Shown: positions 52,140 through 62,926 of the stretch, in pieces | Layout of the letters: the number at the start of each line of letters is the position of its first letter | How positions within the stretch are numbered: the stretch's first letter is position 1 | Assembly (NCBI GenBank): GCA_030374765.1 | Contig: JARGXX010000115.1 | Span: forward strand, 1,651,501 to 1,715,500 | Direction of reading: 5' to 3' | Origin: Agarophyton chilense | Lineage: Eukaryota; Rhodophyta; Florideophyceae; Gracilariales; Gracilariaceae | Length of the DNA stretch: 64,000 nt | Position numbers and translations under genes: made by a program | Notes under the pieces: model-generated | Database searches by the model: none | Told to the model about the DNA's origin: nothing | The model's input: the letters and a program-made list of their open reading frames with translations, nothing else

Positions 52140-52784
52140 ATGGCATTCTCATTTGTATCACCGTTATTTCGAAAGCTTGCACGTCGTCTGAGTGTAAGAA
52201 CGAGTACTAGCTGTGGACCACGGATTCCAATATGTGCCAATAGGAATGGGAAACAACCGAATCGTTTGCCGTCTGGGAAAGGCTTTTCAAAAGGATCTAG
52301 CGAGGGAAAAGTCGGATTTGTTGGTTCTGACACGATTGGGATATCATTCACATGTAACGCTAATTCGTGTAATCAACGAATAACAAAGACAATAAAACGA
52401 AAGAGCTACGAGACGGGTACTGTGCTCATCCAGTGTCCGTCATGCAGCAAACATCATATCATAGCTGACAACACGGGCATGTATGCTCATCTAACCGGGG
52501 GGAAGAAAAACCTTGAAGAAATTGCCAGAGACGCGGGGGTGAATGTCACTCGAGTCAGTTCTTCTACATTCGATTTAGAAAAACTTGTTTGTAAGTTGGA
52601 TTCAAAAATTAATTTGTGACTGCTATATTCGTTGAAGCATCTAACGCAAATGTTTCTTCTTCCGCGTGGTGTAGCCCATGTAGCTGATGACAACTGTGTA
52701 GATAAACGAGGAGTTTCTCGCGGGAAAAAAGCTAAGGATCAAGAGCCAACAGAAGAACCAGATTGCAAAGAACAACAAGGTTGA
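52140..52784 (+). CDS. DNL-type zinc-finger protein (HEP/ZIM17-like), possibly two exons
   Basis: Start ATG 52140; the codons before it in frame have no ATG. The N-terminus (AFSFVSPLFRKLARRLSVRT) is Ser/Arg-rich like an organelle transit peptide. The zinc finger reads ISFTCNANSCNQRITKTIKR and SYETGTVLIQCPSCSKHHII, then ADNTG. DNL proteins keep organellar HSP70 soluble. The first Cys pair is C-x4-C rather than the common C-x2-C. Read straight, the frame stops at 52617-52619 (159 residues). A GTAAGT at 52591 and GTGTAG ending at 52674 would splice out 84 bp and give a 186-residue protein with an acidic/Lys-rich tail ending at 52784. Plastid versus mitochondrial targeting is open. Confidence 0.78.
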
Positions 52785-53004
52785 TACCTACTGAAAATTG
52801 GTCGAATGTACCCATGTACACACGCACATTGCATTTCTGAATCAATAACACTCAAGTTTCGAGCCACGCGAAGCTATGCAACAATCTGTCTTGTCCACTT
52901 TAACAATGCTGGGATGCGCTTCTTAGCTCGCAGACCTGATGAGTTCTTCGTATCGCAAAATGTCCCTTAGTAGACAATAATGTGTTTTTCAGTGCAAAGT
53001 ATGC

Positions 53005-53853
53005 TTAGGAAGCTTCATCGTCTCTCACAAAGACATAGAACTCATCAGAAGCACTCCTTCCGAGACGGATTTTTCGACTACAGTACGACGTTCGCAGCAC
53101 AGCTTTGCTGTCCGCTCGTAACTTGGTTCTACCGAGAAGCACAGCACGGGCATATGTAACTTCTAACATTCCTTTCCCCGTAATTCTCCATTTCCCTTCC
53201 AAAGAATTCTCTCCGTTCATAAGTCCTCCGAAAACCTTGATTTCTTCTACAGTGCGAGCAGATCCGTCTTTATTTAAAATGACAGCCACACTGATGCATC
53301 TTGCGCCAGGCAAAGAGCCCAGACCAGTGATGCTTCCGGCGTTTTTCTCGACGGCCTTACTGTTTGTTAGGATGAGCCTCCATTTCCCAGGAAGAAGGCT
53401 TTTCAATTTGTAATTGTTTACACTAAATCCACCAACCGTCTTCTCCAATTCTGATACTAATTGTTCTGCGTCATGAAACAGGTCTGGGTCATAAGCTCTA
53501 AGCATGTGCAATAAGGTCTCTGCTTGTGTCGTTGAGCTTTGGAGAGAGGATATAGTCCGTAAAAGATTGTTTTCTACTTCAACCGCATCGTTCACGTGTG
53601 AGACAACTGTGAACGGATGCACAGGCCTTCTTTTCGCGACATGAATACGACTAAGACGATGGCATGTATTGAACCTGCTGCTGAAGGATGCTTCAACTAA
53701 CGATTTGCACGGAGGTGGCGCAAATGATGTTGCTCTCGACTTTCGAGTAATGCAAGAGCCTGGGCGCTCACCGGTGTACGCCATTTCCATAACCCAGGAC
53801 TGAAGACCAAAGAAGACAACGAAACATTCAGCGGAGGCTAATTTACGGAGCAC
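53005..53853 (-). CDS. Plastid lipid-associated protein / fibrillin (PAP domain)
   Basis: 282 residues, single exon. The N-terminal 90 residues are Ser/Arg/Pro-rich and lack conservation, like a plastid transit peptide; Met22 or Met24 are possible shorter starts. The PAP/fibrillin domain follows, with LLPGKWRLILTNSKAVEKNA, the W-x-L-x-x-T-N-S block, then SITGLGSLPGARCISVAVIL, SLEGKWRITGKGMLEVTYAR and a final strand ending DEFYVFVRDD, the C-terminal lipocalin-like strand of the family. Fibrillins sit at thylakoid and plastoglobule membranes and bind hydrophobic molecules. The gene is convergent with the DNL gene. Confidence 0.82.
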   Translation of the reverse strand: MLRKLASAECFVVFFGLQSWVMEMAYTGERPGSCITRKSRATSFAPPPCKSLVEASFSSRFNTCHRLSRIHVAKRRPVHPFTVVSHVNDAVEVENNLLRTISSLQSSTTQAETLLHMLRAYDPDLFHDAEQLVSELEKTVGGFSVNNYKLKSLLPGKWRLILTNSKAVEKNAGSITGLGSLPGARCISVAVILNKDGSARTVEEIKVFGGLMNGENSLEGKWRITGKGMLEVTYARAVLLGRTKLRADSKAVLRTSYCSRKIRLGRSASDEFYVFVRDDEAS

Positions 53854-54167
53854 AAAAATGCAACAGCACGGCTTTTTCGCACAGAGCGACTAATTGCTAC
53901 CTCAAGAACTTATGGACAGAGCTCAGAGAAAGCATGCGAGGAGATCGAAAATTTTTAAATTTCCAAAGACGAAGGTAGCCCTCAACTGTACCAACGTATT
54001 AAAGATAAGTTTGGGTTCCTCGTTACTACAGTGTACATTATGTTTTCGTATTTGCTGTACGAAGGTGTTCAAAGACCTTAACCAGACAGAAGAACTGAGC
54101 TCCAGCACTGCATCACTAGCTAGACTACATGAATCGCAATTCGAAGTGTTGCTTCTCTAGCTAAAAT

Positions 54168-54530
54168 ATGAACGGCGCTCTTTCATTAGATGATCGACAT
54201 CTTCTTTCTCAACTTATGGGTAGCACAAGTGACCCGCGCTCATCTCCCTCAGCCGAACTCCAGCTTGAAAGGGATCAGGTACGTCTCCTTTCACTTCTTA
54301 CGAAACTACGAGTGGAGAAAATAATCGTCTTCGAGAATTTGTTCTGAACAATGCCCAACCACTTTTACGGAAAGAAGCGGCTGTTGTTTCTATCACTGCT
54401 CTCCATATTTCTTATATCCGTATTGAGTGTGGTAATTGCATGGATTCGATACGGCAAGGAGGTCATCGAAGCTTTGACAGCAGATTCGAATCAAAGACCG
54501 TCAAAAAGTTACCGACATAAGCACGAATGA
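54168..54530 (+). CDS. Small single-pass membrane protein, possibly spliced
   Basis: Two 59-codon ORFs in the same frame: 54168-54347 and 54351-54530, separated by TGA plus one codon. A GTACGT at 54279 after a complete codon and an AAAG ending at 54374 would remove 96 bp in phase 0 and fuse them to an 88-residue protein; intron size fits the others in the window. The N-terminal half is polar (LDDRHLLSQLMGSTSDPRSS). The C-terminal half has a basic start and one TM helix (RLLFLSLLSIFLISVLSVVI), then a charged tail. No family recognised. Unspliced, the second ORF alone would be a 59-residue TM peptide. Confidence 0.4.
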
Positions 54531-54647
54531 CGGGCGATTGGAGATTAGTTTATTTAGCTATTACGAAGAACTGCAATTCATTATATAAGAGGGTTGGGGG
54601 GCTTCTACGCTTCAGGTCCGAGTATCAAGTCTTCTCAGAAATCCTTT

Positions 54648-57600
54648 TTAAAAGACAAACGTTTGCTCCATCAATGTAGACTGTTCTTGCTGATGGGTCA
54701 ACAATGACCCTGTGGCAGGGGCAGCCGACGGAGCCCGACCAACGTACGTTAACTGCCCCCTTGATGTACCGTTTTCAATATGGCGAAGAGCCGTTGCAAA
54801 TCTTGGTTGAACGTAGGACCATGCGCCCATGTTTTTCGATTCTTCTTGTCTCCACACAAGCTCTGCATTCGGATACTTCCGGGCCTCTTTCTTGACGAGA
54901 TCGAATGGAAATGGTGATAATTGTTCTACTCTGACAATTGCAACATTGTCTACACTTCGAATATTGCGTTCCTTGAGAATATCGTAGTAGACTTTTCCGG
55001 AACAAAAAACCACCCTCCGAATATCATCCGGTTCAACTAGATTCGTGCTTTGCTCGGGAATTATCCTTTGGAAGAATGTTCCTTCTGCTAAGTCAGAGAG
55101 CGCACTCTTGCACAAATTATCACGAAGTAATGACTTCGGTGTCATAATAATCAATGGCTTGCGGAATTCTCGACTCACTTGTCTTCTTAAAACGTGAAAG
55201 TAGTTTGCAGGGGTGGATGGGTTGACAACTTGCCAATTGCATGCTTGAATCTGCTTGGAAGTTGCCGAGTCCATATCCGGCCACACATCTGGATCGTCAT
55301 CGCACATTTGAAGGAATCTTTCTAATCTCGCAGACGAATGTTCAGGACCTTGACCTTCGTATCCATGTGGTAAAAGAAGGGTCAGACCAGATTGACGCCG
55401 CCACTTCCGTTCTCCGGCAGCGATAAATGTATCTATGATAACCTGAGCCCCATTTGCAAAGTCCCCAAACTGAGCTTCCCACATAACCAAGGACATTGGT
55501 GATTCCAAAGAGTAACCAGTCTCAAACCCAAGGACTGCCATTTCTGATAGATTAGAGTTACACACTTGGAAACGGCCTTGATCACCCATTTCCAAATGAT
55601 TTAAAGGAATATAAATGCCAACGTCGTCTTGATTATGAAGAACCGCATGTCTTTGTGAAAATGTCCCTCGTTCGCAATCTTGCCCAGAAAGGCGCACTGC
55701 GTAACCCTCCGAGAGCAAAGTACCGATTGCGAGGGCTTCGGCAGTGGCCCAAAGTATTCCGTCGCCCATTTCTATGGACTTGCGTCGGTCAGCGAACTGC
55801 TTCTTGAGAATTGAATGCAATTTGAATCCTTTTGGAACTTCACAATGGCGTAGGCCTACTTGGCGTAGCTTATTAATTTCAATGCCTGTAGGTTGTGCAA
55901 CGCTGAGATTGGCCTCGCTCTTCATTCCTTTCCAATGGGAGGAAAGCCAATCCTTTTCACTAGGCTTCCAATCTTTACCTTGCTCAAATTTCTCACCGAA
56001 ATGACTGTTGATAGAATTCTTCAACTCTTGATATTCGTCTTCTGTTATGGCCCCTTCCTTGATCAAGCGGTTCTTGTAGATGATTAAAGGCGTCTCATGT
56101 TCTTTTATGAGCTTATACATGTGGGGCTGAGTGAACATTGGCTGATCCAATTCATTATGTCCATGTCTTCTATAGCAGAAAAGGTCAATGACGACATCTT
56201 TCTGAAAACGTTGTCGGTACTCCATTGCAAGTTTACAAACCTTCACCACTGATTCCGGACAATCACCGTTGACGTGAAAAATAGGAATCCCCACCGTTTT
56301 GGCGACGTCAGTTGGATATGGGGAGGATCTGGCTTCTCGAGGATCTGTTGTAAAACCAATCTGATTGTTAATAACCAAATGCACGGTTCCGCCTGTTGTG
56401 TAATCGCGCAAATCAGAAAGCTCTAAAGTTTCTGCCACAACGCCTTGACCTGCAAAAGACGCATCTCCGTGAACCATGACAGCCATTATCTTTTCACGCG
56501 TATAGTCGTCGGTGAAGAATTGTTTAGCTCTCGTTTTTCCAACAACGACAGGATCCACAGCTTCAAGATGACTGGGGTTAGCAAGCAGTGAGAACTGTAA
56601 AACATTTCCAGATGGCATTCTTCGTTTTGAACTGGTTCCAAGGTGGTATTTCACGTCCCCACTTCCAAGGTAACTGTCCGCGAATGGGTCTTCATGAGGA
56701 AGGAATTCATGAAAGATTTGTTCCAGTGGCTTTCCCGTCACATTGGCGAGAACATTCAAACGCCCTCTGTGTGCCATGCCAAGAACTATGCTTTCAACTC
56801 CTAACTGTGAGCCATAGTCCAACATTGCTTGAAGCCCAGGAATAAGTGCTTCACCTCCTTCTAAACCAAATCGTTTGGCAGTATTGTGTTTCTTCGCTAG
56901 AAAGAGTTCAAATAACTCAGCCTCGGCTAAGTTCCGCAAGATCTGCTTCTTTTCCTCAACAGAAAACGTTTGCTCAGTTCCATTCTCAAGGATATTTCCA
57001 ATCCAGAACTTCTGCTCTTTTGAGAGCATGTGACGGTATTCAGCGCCTATCTTTCCGCAATAAGCCCTCTGTAACATTTTCACTATGTCCCGTAAGCGAC
57101 GGACGGGAGGTCCAGGCAGCTCTCCGGCCACAACAAACTCCCGATCCATATCAGCTTCACTAAAACCGTAGTGAGAGGGCTCTTTTTCACGATAAATCTT
57201 GTAAGGGTCTGGATTATCACCTTTTTGTGTTTGAAAGTTCACTCTAAGAGGATCCAGATCGGCAACTAAATGGCCACGATGTCTGTATGCGCGAATCATG
57301 CTCATGAGCTGAATAGTATCCTGTGATATCTGGAAGAGATCTTTTCCAGGAGTCATTCCTGATGGCACAGCATCCAGTCTGTTACGATTCACACGCATAA
57401 GTTCTACCGCTTGACCTGGCGCTACGTCCAACTCTAGATTGTGAAAGAAAGTCGTCCATGATGCATGAACAGAGTTCGGATCCTGGCTATACCGTTCGTA
57501 CATTTCTTCTAGCACAACAGCATTGGTACCAGTCATGAAACTTTCGCTGGGATCGAGCTTTGTTCCAGACAAAGCTGGTGTAGCAGAACGCGCTTTTGTA

Positions 57601-57671
57601 ACTAGAGCGCGTACAAATGTGGGTTTTGTTGCGAATGCACGAACGAGCGAAAATTGGCGAACGCTCAACAT
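54648..57671 (-). CDS. OGDH: 2-oxoglutarate dehydrogenase E1 component
   Basis: 1,007 residues, single exon, a normal length for eukaryotic OGDH E1. It decarboxylates 2-oxoglutarate with thiamine diphosphate in the mitochondrial TCA cycle. The N-terminus (SVRQFSLVRAFATKPTFVRA) is a mitochondrial presequence, then SFMTGTNAVVLEEMYERY, the family start motif. SIVLGMAHRGRLNVLANVTG lines the active site. The ThDP-binding stretch is at about 403 (HGDASFAGQGVVAETLELSD, then NNQIGFTT). The pyrimidine-side half holds RLSGQDCERGTFSQRHAVLH and LPHGYEGQGPEHSSARLERF. The C-terminus contains EESKNMGAWSYVQPRF and ends in VF. All expected blocks are present. Confidence 0.93.
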   Translation of the reverse strand: MLSVRQFSLVRAFATKPTFVRALVTKARSATPALSGTKLDPSESFMTGTNAVVLEEMYERYSQDPNSVHASWTTFFHNLELDVAPGQAVELMRVNRNRLDAVPSGMTPGKDLFQISQDTIQLMSMIRAYRHRGHLVADLDPLRVNFQTQKGDNPDPYKIYREKEPSHYGFSEADMDREFVVAGELPGPPVRRLRDIVKMLQRAYCGKIGAEYRHMLSKEQKFWIGNILENGTEQTFSVEEKKQILRNLAEAELFELFLAKKHNTAKRFGLEGGEALIPGLQAMLDYGSQLGVESIVLGMAHRGRLNVLANVTGKPLEQIFHEFLPHEDPFADSYLGSGDVKYHLGTSSKRRMPSGNVLQFSLLANPSHLEAVDPVVVGKTRAKQFFTDDYTREKIMAVMVHGDASFAGQGVVAETLELSDLRDYTTGGTVHLVINNQIGFTTDPREARSSPYPTDVAKTVGIPIFHVNGDCPESVVKVCKLAMEYRQRFQKDVVIDLFCYRRHGHNELDQPMFTQPHMYKLIKEHETPLIIYKNRLIKEGAITEDEYQELKNSINSHFGEKFEQGKDWKPSEKDWLSSHWKGMKSEANLSVAQPTGIEINKLRQVGLRHCEVPKGFKLHSILKKQFADRRKSIEMGDGILWATAEALAIGTLLSEGYAVRLSGQDCERGTFSQRHAVLHNQDDVGIYIPLNHLEMGDQGRFQVCNSNLSEMAVLGFETGYSLESPMSLVMWEAQFGDFANGAQVIIDTFIAAGERKWRRQSGLTLLLPHGYEGQGPEHSSARLERFLQMCDDDPDVWPDMDSATSKQIQACNWQVVNPSTPANYFHVLRRQVSREFRKPLIIMTPKSLLRDNLCKSALSDLAEGTFFQRIIPEQSTNLVEPDDIRRVVFCSGKVYYDILKERNIRSVDNVAIVRVEQLSPFPFDLVKKEARKYPNAELVWRQEESKNMGAWSYVQPRFATALRHIENGTSRGQLTYVGRAPSAAPATGSLLTHQQEQSTLMEQTFVF

Positions 57672-58453
57672 TCTTCTCCCTTTCGAATCTTGCGAAGCTG
57701 CGGAAAAATTTCGAATCCCGGATGGATGCCCCCGCCTATGTACGACTGGCGGCTTGGAGAAGGTGATGTGCTAGTCCGGCGATGAAAACAAACAGAAACC
57801 CATGTGCGTGGGCGATATGCGTAGACGTGGATGGGGCTTCGTTTTTTCTACTTACTGTGCAGAAGAGTTTACGCCGGTCCTCACCTATTTGAACGTTAAC
57901 AAAGGTATGCTAGAATTACACGTGTAACTTCCTGAGCTGCAGCTACGCCGAAGTGCAACCGTTTGGCAGCGTGCACTACACACTGTGCACATGCAGCACA
58001 TACGATGTATATTGGATATCCTAACCACGTATTTGCGAGTTTAGGCCGAGCAAGTGCTTGCCATCTTCGCTTCTATCCCTTAATTCCAAATCCAGCGTAT
58101 TGGACAAATTTACGGGTTATAATATGGCCTGAAGTGATAGGTGTAACGGTTTGGGGTGAAGCGATTCTGAGTATAGGGGCCCAGGATGTTGTATTCGCGT
58201 GAATGATAAGAACAAGATTTTGTCCATAAGCATGTCACATACATGGCTTCGAAAACGTTCCTGATGACCAGTGCAATCCTATTCTCGGCTAGCAATCGAT
58301 GAGGACACCTGAACTCTTGATCAGAAGAGAGAACTACTTACTCTACAAGAACGACGACATCGACGCTCCATTAGTTGTGGTTGACATCAAATCCATGTCG
58401 CGCAAAAGCGCAAATCGAATAGCTGCGGGCACGAAACTTATGGCGAGTGTCAG
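57672..58453. other. Intergenic upstream of OGDH, no gene seen
   Basis: Short ORFs only. Nothing recognised. Confidence 0.4.
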
Positions 58454-59035
58454 TCATGGCAGTTCAGACAAATGCTCACGGATGGCATTCCGCATTTGTT
58501 GAACTGTCATTCCATTTGAGCTCTCACCAGCTTTCAGAAGATATTGCTTGAGCTCATGCTCATTCCATAAGCGAACGCGCTCTCTAATAGCTCTTCGGAT
58601 GTTTGAGTTAACAGACTGCTTTCGCCTGGGATTTTGCGCCCATCTTTGTTTCAGAAGATCTAGGGCATCTCCAGACTCCCCGTGCCGACATGACGCCGCT
58701 AACGCCACTTTCAAACACATCTGTTTCTTCTCCTTGTCAAGCTGGATCCACCGCAGTCTCTTGGACGCAGGCTGCGCCAAAGATGGTGCACTTCGCTTTC
58801 GAGAACGATATGAACGAGCTGCTAATGTACGAATCAAACAGCGATTCTTTTCGTTGGATATACAGACTTGCCGAGCGGTATCTGAATGCTCCGGTATGTA
58901 TTTCTTGAAGGGCGTGGTTGAAATGCTTGGCTCAAACGCTGAGAATGCGTCAGAGAATGGTAAGTCACTTAGTATTGCTTGCACTTCTGAAGTATTTTCT
59001 TCAGTATGAGAGGCATCATTCGCCGATGTAGACAT
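58454..59035 (-). CDS. Hypothetical basic, probably nuclear protein with SAP-like C-terminus
   Basis: 193 residues, single exon. N-terminal 50 residues are acidic and Ser/Thr-rich. The middle is rich in Arg/Lys (RSRKRSAPSLAQPASKRLRW), a likely bipartite nuclear signal. The C-terminal 35 residues (LKQYLLKAGESSNGMTVQQM, then RNAIREHL) have the helix-turn-helix spacing of a SAP-type DNA-binding motif, but this is a weak resemblance. No family recognised. Length and uninterrupted composition favour a real gene; the opposite-strand ORF at the same place lacks recognisable features. Confidence 0.5.
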   Translation of the reverse strand: MSTSANDASHTEENTSEVQAILSDLPFSDAFSAFEPSISTTPFKKYIPEHSDTARQVCISNEKNRCLIRTLAARSYRSRKRSAPSLAQPASKRLRWIQLDKEKKQMCLKVALAASCRHGESGDALDLLKQRWAQNPRRKQSVNSNIRRAIRERVRLWNEHELKQYLLKAGESSNGMTVQQMRNAIREHLSELP

Positions 59036-61885
59036 TTGTTACAAAAGGGAAGTGACGGAATACCGAGTACGTGGGTAAAGAGCGGCTGAGCTTGAGAGTA
59101 AAGTGGATTGCAGCTCTATGCGTTGGTGTTGATTTTGGTCTTGTGGGCTTATATCGACACATTCGGAGGCACGGTGGAGTGCATTATGCAGTGTGCAGTC
59201 GGAACGTGTTCGCGCGTTTTTTTATTGGCGCCAGAGAAGCGAGTGACATCGGTCTAGAAGACAAGGTGCCCCATAGATATCACGATGTCGATCTATATTT
59301 TTTGATTGCCTAAATTTCCTTGGTCGTTTTGTTCGACATGTTGATACTGTAATACTTTGGACTTCACATGGTCCAATCCCTGGTATTACAGTATCAACAC
59401 TAAGAAATCATACCTTGGTTGGTTTCCTAGTTTTTACCTACAAGTTTTATAAATCTCCTGAGCAAAAGATGGCAATTGAAGGAACGCCAAAATAATTTTA
59501 ATGGGCAATTACTGAAAGTGGACTGAAAACGAGAGTTGCTTGTGGCGCCGTCATCGGTGCGATTCTCTCAGCATTTCAAAGATCGCAATGAACCATCAAT
59601 CGAAGGTCATAGTGGTCAATCATCGTGTCTTTCTTGTATCAGGTGTAAACATTCTATGCACCTTGCTGACTTTTCAGCCAGCGACGCTCGACCAAAGATT
59701 CAAACAGAGGTTCTGCAAAGTAGAGGCGAAGAAGTTCTGTACGCACGTTGGCTACGAAATCTTTTTACATTCGTAGTGTAACACTTTCTTGTTCGTGTAG
59801 CTTGCGGCCTGTGTTGCGCATGACTAGCTAGCAACCCACCGTGCGCTCATGTTGCTTCTGCCAGCCGCGTCTCTTTCATATTTTCTTGGGTCTTAGCACC
59901 CTCCGGTAACAATGGCCACTTTTTGTCTCACTCTTAAGCGATCTGGCTTCTAAATGATCATGGGGTAGCACTTGCTAGCAACAAACCCTGGGGTACTCTA
60001 GAACGAACACTTAATGATTGCAATTACGATCACAAGAATCCAATTCTATCGCAATCGGGACTGCAGTAGTCCGCTGGATTGAAAATGCGGCTGCCCGAAA
60101 GACAAGGAAAAGTGCCTGCGTTCATCTTTCCATGTCCTCTTTCATTCAACCTCCGCAAGTCGTCAGCTTAGGATGTCACCATAACGATGCGTTTTGCCTC
60201 CCCCACCTTTGCTGCCACAGAAACCATTGACGACGTCGTTAGCATCCAATTCTCACTCCACCGGCTAGATCACGTTGAAGCGAAATCGCGCATCGTCATT
60301 GTCCTTTAAAAGAAAAGTGAGATGCTCCTAGGAAACCCCTCAGAAAAGCTTTACTGACTCTTCGTTATAGCTCCTGTATCAAGAAAAATGAAGGGTAAAT
60401 GGCGGTAGGATCATCTGCCGGTGACACATTCGTGACCTACTGCGCTTATGGGGCTGCGCGGGGGGGTCGTTTATCAATCCCACACCCAGATCCTCTCTGT
60501 CTCAAGTCGAGTACAGTCACATGTTTGCGTCGCAGAGACAAAAGAGGTCATAATATGGATGGGCGCATATGACGAGGTAAGTTACAGTATAACTTTTGAA
60601 TCTTGCGGACAAGCCGATGAGATCAACACGTCAGTTTTCAGGATTCAACTGTCATTTGAGAACTTGACAACACATCTACGAAGTTAGGAAGAGTAAGAAC
60701 AGTAGATCAAATTTAATTTCATAATATGAGAAAATAATTGTTGGAAAGGCTCACGGGATCGATGAAGCGGTTGGAGAGATGAACAAAATCAGAGTGTTCG
60801 GCAATTATCGGTATACTCTGCAGCCTTGTAAGCTTATAAGGTTGCTATCGACCAACGCGACAGTATCGACAAAAGCCATTCCGCTGCTTCGGGCACCCTT
60901 GCGACAACGTCTCACACTTGCCCATCCTTCGAGTGTGTACCGATCAAGTGCTGCGGTTGGAACGGAACATGTTAATCATCGAATTGAACTCTTGTCTCAG
61001 CGTGTAAGAAAGACAGTCTGCAATACAAGAATCGACAAATAACGTTTCGAAAATTGACACTCTTGTACAGTAAATTACGGTATCTATCATCTGTGTAAAG
61101 GCAACTCAAAACTCAGGATTCATTCTCAAAACATGCCTTGTAAACCCTTCACAAAACTTCATTATGGAAGTTTCCTCTTTCGTTCTCTCACAGTCTAAAC
61201 AAAATTTCGAATGTTTTATGAGCTCGGAGGGGCCCCAGAGGAGAGATACAAAAACTCTATCAGTGGTAGAGTTCGTAACCAATGGCTTGTTCTACAAGTA
61301 GAAACTGTATCGTGTTGGAATCAAAATCCTTGCTTCTTGAGCTGTATCAGGGCATGCATTTCTTCACTGAACTATTTTTCTCCTTTGAATGCGAGCATCT
61401 GTGTGATGAGCTTTTAATAGAGACTATCGGTATTCACAACCACGGGCAACATAGTTGTCCGTGTCTTACAGATCCCATCGAGAAGAAAAGTGGCAGTTTC
61501 TGGCGAGGATCAAGACCGAAATAATGTATTAGCTAGCAAAGCGTAGGGGCAAGCGGCAAACGCCTTAGACTTCACGCCTCCGAGTTTGGAACGGAACGGA
61601 ACAGGGGAAGTTACATGGAGTAATGTTGGGGTACACGAAGGGTGATTCTACGGATGTGGCGAACATCAAACATCTGAATGACCTGGTACCCAAGGTACGT
61701 TTCAGACAGCCTAATGGAAGAAATTGTCTCGAAAAGCGAATATTTGAAGCGATTCGCCCTCGTGCAATGGCATGATATCTACGTACGCCCGAAGAGTCGG
61801 GATTTCCTTGGACCTTTCGAGCCTCTCATCGCACCGCAGCTTCTGATTGACGTTATTGACTTCGTTACAACTTGCACGGTAGGCT
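59036..61885. other. Long intergenic stretch, no gene; contains a perfect inverted repeat
   Basis: About 2.8 kb with only short ORFs. The candidates at 60779-61042 and 61678-61917 are under 90 residues and have no recognisable domain. The hairpin at 59339-59399 is listed separately. No tRNA or rRNA seen. Confidence 0.4.
59339..59399. repeat. 17-bp perfect inverted repeat with nested hairpin
   Basis: Arms TGTTGATACTGTAATAC (59339-59355) and GTATTACAGTATCAACA (59383-59399) are perfect complements. Inside the 27-base loop a second pair TTGGAC (59357-59362) and GTCCAA (59371-59376) forms a 6-bp stem. No gene overlaps it. It could be a small-RNA precursor, a miniature element or a site for a dimeric protein. 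Confidence 0.7.
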
Positions 61886-62731
61886 TTGAATGCGTTGCTC
61901 TGGTCCTTTGCAACTAGTTTCACTTTAAGCGAAGCGTTGCTTGGTTTGAGAGTGGTAAGAAGGCCACCTTTCAACGTAATGCAAAGCCCAGCTTTCAGTC
62001 CTTCCCTTCCCTTAAACCATCTGAATTTCTCACAAGTCAATAAGTCGTTTCCGGCCAGGAAGCGGTTCACTTTGATACGTCAGTCTTGTGTCCACATGAG
62101 CGTGTTCAATGACAACCCCGATTTCACAACTGGAGATGCATTTCGTGAATGGATTCTAGCCAGAGACCGAGGGGAAACTGCGCACGAAACATCTAACGCA
62201 CATTATTCATGTGCAGCGTCAAGGGTCGCTGTTCTTTTCGTTGGCCGTGATAATTCGACGGTGAGCGCTGCGGCTGAGGCTATATTTACCGACTTGTGTT
62301 CACGTCGTGCTTTGGATTGTTTCTCTTGTCATTCCGCGGGTACAAAGGTAGAGGTGGAAGGAGCATTTCCAGACCATCATTTCATAGAGGCTTTGCGCTT
62401 TAAACGGGGGCTAGACATTAGTCGCAAGATGGCTTGTGCGTTAGACAAAAGCGACTTAGAAAGCTACAATCTTATTGTCTGCATGGACGAGCAGGTGCGA
62501 AGTGAATTGCTCTACATGTTTACAGACGATGAAGGAAGGTACAACGAAGCGATGGAAGAGAGAATCGTGTCACTTTCATCATATTTCTCGAATCCCAAGC
62601 TGAGAACGATACAATTCCGCTCAGGTAAGTACAGTCCTGATGCTATGAATTTGATGTTAGCAGCTCTAGTTGATGCGTGTAATGGCTTGCTGGCATCCTT
62701 GATAGAATGGCCCCCTGTTCCACCGTCGTAA
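61886..62731 (+). CDS. Low-molecular-weight protein phosphatase-like protein lacking the catalytic loop residues
   Basis: 281 residues. The first 75 residues are Ser/Arg/Pro-rich and look like an organelle transit peptide (alternative start Met32). The domain starts at about residue 114 with ASRVAVLFVGRDNSTVSAAA, which aligns with the LMW-PTP start VLFVCxGNxCRSPxAEA. The Cys and Arg of the CX5R loop are absent (Gly and Val/Thr at these places). Downstream features fit the fold: CHSAGTKVE, GLDISRKMACALDKSDLESY and NLIVCMDEQV. The C-terminal Asp-Pro general-acid motif is not seen. It is therefore a probable pseudo-phosphatase, perhaps a binding protein. No frameshift or stop suggests a dead gene. 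Confidence 0.68.
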   Translation: MNALLWSFATSFTLSEALLGLRVVRRPPFNVMQSPAFSPSLPLNHLNFSQVNKSFPARKRFTLIRQSCVHMSVFNDNPDFTTGDAFREWILARDRGETAHETSNAHYSCAASRVAVLFVGRDNSTVSAAAEAIFTDLCSRRALDCFSCHSAGTKVEVEGAFPDHHFIEALRFKRGLDISRKMACALDKSDLESYNLIVCMDEQVRSELLYMFTDDEGRYNEAMEERIVSLSSYFSNPKLRTIQFRSGKYSPDAMNLMLAALVDACNGLLASLIEWPPVPPS

Positions 62732-62926
62732 GCAAAATGCAATGGTTCGAGTGCAGTGATTGTATGGTTTGTTTATTTCTATGGTAAGTGATTGTGAAAG
62801 GAAAGGCACCACAAACATGAATATTATTGTCTACATTGTATAGTACATTTCTTGTGAATATGAGCATTTCCAACGGCCTCGGCGGAAGACGTTTTAGGTT
62901 TCGAATTCTGAGAGGCCCAATAGCTC

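Noticed and set aside
58548..59009. + strand ORF opposite the basic hypothetical gene
   Set aside because: No recognisable feature; the minus strand has a longer, nuclear-protein-like product.
60779..61042. 87-residue + strand ORF in the long intergenic stretch
   Set aside because: Begins vaguely like a presequence but has no conserved domain; length is within chance expectation.
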